Source of the DNA: Methanomicrobiales archaeon
Lineage (GTDB): Archaea; Halobacteriota; Methanomicrobia; Methanomicrobiales; Methanospirillaceae
NCBI GenBank assembly: GCA_012520015.1
Contig: JAAYPD010000122.1
Location: 1-7,780 of the forward strand
Direction of reading: 5' to 3'
DNA length: 7,780 bases
Part shown: piece after piece, positions 5,187-7,780 of the stretch
Layout: each line of letters starts with the position of its first letter
How positions within the stretch are numbered: the first letter of the stretch is position 1
Notes under the pieces: generated by a model
What the model saw: only the letters and a program-made list of their open reading frames with translations
Database searches by the model: none
What the model was told of the DNA's origin: nothing
Made by a program: the position numbers and the translations under genes

Positions 5187-6347
5187 CTATTTTGATGTTA
5201 CGATTTCGTGAATTTGATAGACAACAAAGTGATCTTGTAGTTCCGAAATTATGATTTTCACAAAATGATGAAACGGAAAGCGTTTGCTATCGACTACTTT
5301 GGGTCCGCGTTGACTCTTCACAAAATATCTCCATTTTAATGATATCCACCAATTCTGACAGATAAATGCCACTAAAGTATAAAAATAGCGAAGAACAGGA
5401 TCCTTGCTTGAGGTTTTTGGTTTAGTTGTATTCCTAAGCCTATATGTTGATTCAATAGCGAAACGGTGCTTATATATCGTCCTAATCACCCTGGGAGAAG
5501 TAGATAACCCAAAAACAACAAACGCATGGTGTTTAATTCCGTGTTTACCATTTTTTCCTTTGAGATACACCAAACAATCGGTTATCGTCACTTCGACAGG
5601 GTTTTTTGAATTGACATTTAAGCAATATTTGAATGTATTCGACTTTGTTCCCTTCAGTTTACTTTTTAATTCAACTCCATGCTCCTTCACTGGAATAATG
5701 TGAGGTATATTGGCAAATTGAAGGTATGAAAAGATTTCAGCCGCATAGAATTCTCTATCGATACAAAGGCCTTTGATTTTAAGATTAAGTGAATAAATAA
5801 CATCAATACAATCTTGGATTGCCTTACAATTCTTCATTCCAGATTGCCAGGGTATGGCAAAGAGGGTAATATGGCGATCAGTATCGATTATTGATAAGGT
5901 TAGATAGGAGAAGAAATAATTCGTAGATGCTTTCCGTTTGCCTCCTACCGTGTAAGATCCTTCTGTTTTATCAATCTCGCCATAATATGGGTCGTCAGTT
6001 TTATCTATGGCAAAATAATACCCTTTGCCAGGAGTAATGACATTTTTGCCAGCAATTTTTAGCATTAATGTAGACTGACGGATCATCTCATCCATATCAA
6101 GCTGATGAATGGCTTTAAGGCATGTAGTATGTGATGGAATCCCGGAATTCATCTTGCAGAAGCCGGACATTGACGTTTTTTCACAAGCAATTGCAATACT
6201 TGCTTGAATGATTTTTTCGGTATCAATTCTGGGAAACTCTGGAAAAGGTATGTTTGATCCAATGAGGCGACAAATCCCATCAAGGTGTCCATTCCCGCTT
6301 GCTTCCAATTCGTCTGATTTAGGCTTTTTTTCGACAAATAATGCCAT
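5187..6347 (-). CDS. ISH3-family DDE transposase, full length (386 aa)
   Basis: The catalytic RNase H-like core shows the expected acidic residues: D115 in YYFAIDKTDDPYYG, D197 in IKGLCIDREFY, and E299 in IYKHRFAIESTYRLRN, the last being the Y-(x)-R...E signature shared by IS4-type and ISH3 transposases. An N-terminal region of about 100 residues contains a helical DNA-binding-like part (SHTTCLKAIHQLD). Length and order match a complete ISH3-type enzyme, and the frame has no internal stop, so it may still be active. It would cut at the element's ends and move it by cut-and-paste. The ATG at 6347 sits about 20 nt after a strong TATA box, suggesting a leaderless message. The stop TAA is near 5187. 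Which family it belongs to rests on motif recall, not on a search. Confidence 0.85.
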   Translation of the reverse strand: MALFVEKKPKSDELEASGNGHLDGICRLIGSNIPFPEFPRIDTEKIIQASIAIACEKTSMSGFCKMNSGIPSHTTCLKAIHQLDMDEMIRQSTLMLKIAGKNVITPGKGYYFAIDKTDDPYYGEIDKTEGSYTVGGKRKASTNYFFSYLTLSIIDTDRHITLFAIPWQSGMKNCKAIQDCIDVIYSLNLKIKGLCIDREFYAAEIFSYLQFANIPHIIPVKEHGVELKSKLKGTKSNTFKYCLNVNSKNPVEVTITDCLVYLKGKNGKHGIKHHAFVVFGLSTSPRVIRTIYKHRFAIESTYRLRNTTKPKTSSKDPVLRYFYTLVAFICQNWWISLKWRYFVKSQRGPKVVDSKRFPFHHFVKIIISELQDHFVVYQIHEIVTSK

Positions 6348-6366
6348 ATTGAGGAATTTTGGAGCC

Positions 6367-6374
6367 TATATAAA
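6367..6374 (-). promoter_or_regulatory. TATA box of the transposase gene
   Basis: On the minus strand the sequence reads CGAAAGG then TTTATATA, a very good archaeal TATA box with a purine-rich BRE in front. Its centre is about 23 nt before the ATG at 6347, so transcription would start at or next to the start codon and give a leaderless mRNA. Confidence 0.6.
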
Positions 6375-6376
6375 CC

Positions 6377-6632
6377 TTTCGATAGGTTGCTGGGCGCAGC
6401 AGAAAAAATCGAACAGAGCGAGGTATTTTTAGGATGGTTTCGTCTCCGCAATCCGAACCGCGCAGAGTTGAGCGCAAATGGAAATGTGTGATGAATTTAA
6501 AAAGTGATTAACTTTTTAGAAGAGCGTTATAGAAAGAGGTTAGGAACTATGGGATTTTTTAATCTACTGTATCGAGATATTCATAGTTGATGGAGATGTT
6601 TGAGTCCTGATGAAAAGTAATAACATCAACCC
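6377..6632. other. Gap between the transposase promoter and the PAS-STAS gene
   Basis: About 250 bases with no convincing gene. The first part (6380-6480) is locally GC-richer, with a small GCTG/CAGC stem near 6389-6400. From 6490 on it is A/T-rich and contains the candidate right ends of the insertion sequence. A T6 run occurs at 6554-6559. I see no clear TATA box for the following gene. Confidence 0.4.
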
Positions 6633-6650
6633 GTGAGAAAGAATATCTAT

Positions 6651-7550
6651 ATGTCAACCAGGACACTCAATGTTGATCCGTTTGAAATTATTCAGTCGAT
6701 CGATGAACCTCTTATTGTATTGAATGATAAGTATGCAGTTGTCTTCGGTAATCGCGCATTTGACCAGAAATTCGGGGTAAGCAGAGCTGATATCGAAGGA
6801 AAATCAGTGTATGATATAGGAGGCGGTATGCTGAATGTCCAGGTATTCAGGCAGACCATTGATAGTCTGAAAAATGCCGGGACTGAAGTTAAACGTTTTG
6901 AGGTTGAAATCACCATTCCTGAAGGAAAGAAGACTTTTGTTGTAAATGCCGGGATGATGAGACGGTATGGTTCATCAAATGAGGATCAGTTCCTTGTCAG
7001 GTTTGAAGATATCACCGATCAGCTTGCAGCCGAACGATCCATAAAAGAGAAAAGTGCCGCAATCCTGGAACTGTCCACACCAATTACCAAGATCTGGGAT
7101 GAGATCCTTGTCCTTCCAATGATCGGAACACTCGATACCGAAAGGGCAAATAAGATGATAGAGCAGCTCCTTGATGCCATCAGCCGGGAGAGAGCCAGAT
7201 CTATTATAATGGACGGAACTGGAATCACCCAGATCGATGAACTGGTCGCAACCCATATAATCAAGGCAACAACGGCTGTAAAACTACTTGGTTCTCAGGT
7301 TATTATGACTGGTGTCAAGCCTGAAGTAGCGATGATGATGGTTAAGCTTGGTATTGATCTGAAAGACATCGTAACCCGCGCAACACTTCAGGAGGGTGTT
7401 CAGTATGCCCTTGACTCACGTGGATACATGGTAGTCAGCAAGTCAAGTATCATGTCTGAAGAGCAGACATTTCAGACAGCTTCACCAAGACAGAACGGAC
7501 AGGGAGCAAAGCCGACTATACGGATTGTAAACCCATACCGGGAGCCCTGA
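6651..7550 (+). CDS. PAS-STAS signalling protein, RsbR-like
   Basis: A 299-aa cytoplasmic protein in two parts. Residues about 12-125 form a PAS sensor (DPFEIIQSIDEPLIVLNDKY, then NRAFDQKFG, closing with FLVRFEDITDQ). A short helix (AAERSIKEKSAAI) links it to a STAS domain at about 142-256. The STAS part carries the RsbR hallmarks ELSTPITKIWDEILVLPMIG, LDTERA and LLGSQVIMTGVKPEVA. T190 in MDGTGITQID matches the Thr that RsbT-type kinases phosphorylate in RsbR proteins. Such proteins sense a signal and control a partner-switching or stressosome-like module; no kinase or phosphatase partner is in this window. A GTG at 6633 would add six residues (MRKNIY). I prefer the ATG at 6651 because GTGAG at 6633-6637 could be its ribosome binding site, although the spacing is long. 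The Pro/Gln-rich tail is probably disordered. The gene looks intact. Confidence 0.85.
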   Translation: MSTRTLNVDPFEIIQSIDEPLIVLNDKYAVVFGNRAFDQKFGVSRADIEGKSVYDIGGGMLNVQVFRQTIDSLKNAGTEVKRFEVEITIPEGKKTFVVNAGMMRRYGSSNEDQFLVRFEDITDQLAAERSIKEKSAAILELSTPITKIWDEILVLPMIGTLDTERANKMIEQLLDAISRERARSIIMDGTGITQIDELVATHIIKATTAVKLLGSQVIMTGVKPEVAMMMVKLGIDLKDIVTRATLQEGVQYALDSRGYMVVSKSSIMSEEQTFQTASPRQNGQGAKPTIRIVNPYREP

Positions 7551-7592
7551 TATCCACCTTCCATTCTTTCTCCAAACATTGATATCTGGGAA

Positions 7593-7610
7593 ATGAGACT
7601 TTCATCTCAT
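7593..7610 (+). other. Short hairpin overlapping the malic enzyme start
   Basis: ATGAGA (7593-7598) pairs perfectly with TCTCAT (7605-7610) around a six-base loop. The last two bases of the stem are the A and T of the ATG at 7609. No T-run follows, so it is a poor terminator for the preceding gene; it could mask the start codon in the RNA. Confidence 0.3.
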
Positions 7611-7780
7611 GGATGCTCATCAGGAAGATATCGCACGGCAGTCGCTCAGACTTCATCTGGAACATCATGGTAAGCTCTCTGTCCGCTCATAAGTTCCAGT
7701 GAAAACCAGGGAAGATCTTTCACTCGCATATACGCCTGGTGTAGCCCATGTATGTAAGTACATAGCCGAAGATGAAAATC
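7609..7780 (+). pseudogene. Malic enzyme (decarboxylating malate dehydrogenase), 5' part, interrupted by TAA at 7690-7692; runs off window
   Basis: The ATG at 7609 gives MDAHQEDIARQSLRLHLEHH then GKLSVRS, a TAA at 7690-7692, and in the same frame VPVKTREDLSLAYTPGVAHV then CKYIAEDEN to the window end. KTREDLSLAYTPGVA is the diagnostic N-terminal motif of NAD(P)-dependent malic enzymes, and its Tyr is the catalytic acid residue. The enzyme converts malate to pyruvate and CO2 and links the C4 acids to central metabolism. The residue before VPVKT is normally Lys, so AAA to TAA by one base change would explain the stop. An in-frame GTG at 7699 could restart translation at VKTREDL, leaving the catalytic core but losing the N-terminal helix. 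The rest of the gene lies outside the window. Confidence 0.7.

Larger units (their letters stand above)
5087..6376 (-). mobile_element. ISH3-like insertion sequence (core; true ends unresolved)
   Basis: The interval covers the transposase gene, its promoter and a likely terminator; the complete element must be larger. I looked for terminal inverted repeats by eye. The best pair is AACCTCTTT...AACGCT at 4904-4928 against its reverse complement at 6523-6541, with a gap of nine bases on one side and four on the other. A weaker pair is around 4988-5010 and 6490-6512, flanked by TTAACT at 4989-4994 and 6508-6513. Neither gives a clean target duplication together with matching ends, and both make the element longer (about 1.5-1.6 kb) than I expect for this family. 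Confidence 0.55.

Noticed and set aside
5404..5703. Plus-strand frame inside the transposase gene
   Set aside because: It is the complement of a well-supported DDE transposase and has no recognisable protein features.

Overview
The window reads as archaeal, most likely a methanogen of the Methanospirillum / Methanomicrobiales kind. This is an inference from A/T-rich TATA boxes of the archaeal type, an ISH3-like transposase (a mainly archaeal family), a PAS-STAS RsbR-like regulator and VapBC-type toxin-antitoxin genes. No marker gene fixes the species.

Layout. (1) Positions 1-2664 carry most of a large Type III restriction-type Res protein: SF2 helicase motifs, then a PD-type nuclease-like C-terminus. 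Its 5' end lies before the window, and it is split by a one-base shift near 1005. A small unrecognised gene follows one base after its stop and is itself cut by an in-frame TGA at 2849. (2) Positions 3056-5186 are more A/T-rich and look like an accessory zone. They hold a VapB/PHD-like antitoxin overlapping a VapC PIN toxin that ends early at a TGA inside a conserved motif, an isolated 182-aa alpha-helical gene on the minus strand, a second antitoxin-like gene with no toxin beside it, and a short fragment resembling a helix-turn-helix C-terminus. (3) Positions 5187-6347 (minus strand) encode a full-length ISH3/DDE transposase with its own TATA box; the ends of the element are not clear. (4) Positions 6651-7550 encode a PAS + STAS (RsbR-type) signalling protein. 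(5) From 7609 to the window end is the start of a malic enzyme gene, interrupted by a TAA after 27 codons.

How it fits together. This looks like a defence/mobile region (restriction, toxin-antitoxin, insertion sequence) lying against two chromosomal-type genes (signalling, malic enzyme). The striking property is that four reading frames, spread over 6.7 kb and including the housekeeping one, each carry a single-base lesion while three other genes are intact. Either this is local decay or the sequence has base errors; the sequence alone cannot decide. I found no CRISPR array, tRNA, rRNA or replication origin. I see no clear novel multi-gene system; the least explained items are the overlapping alternative hairpins at 3853-3900, the small gene after res, and the 182-aa protein.
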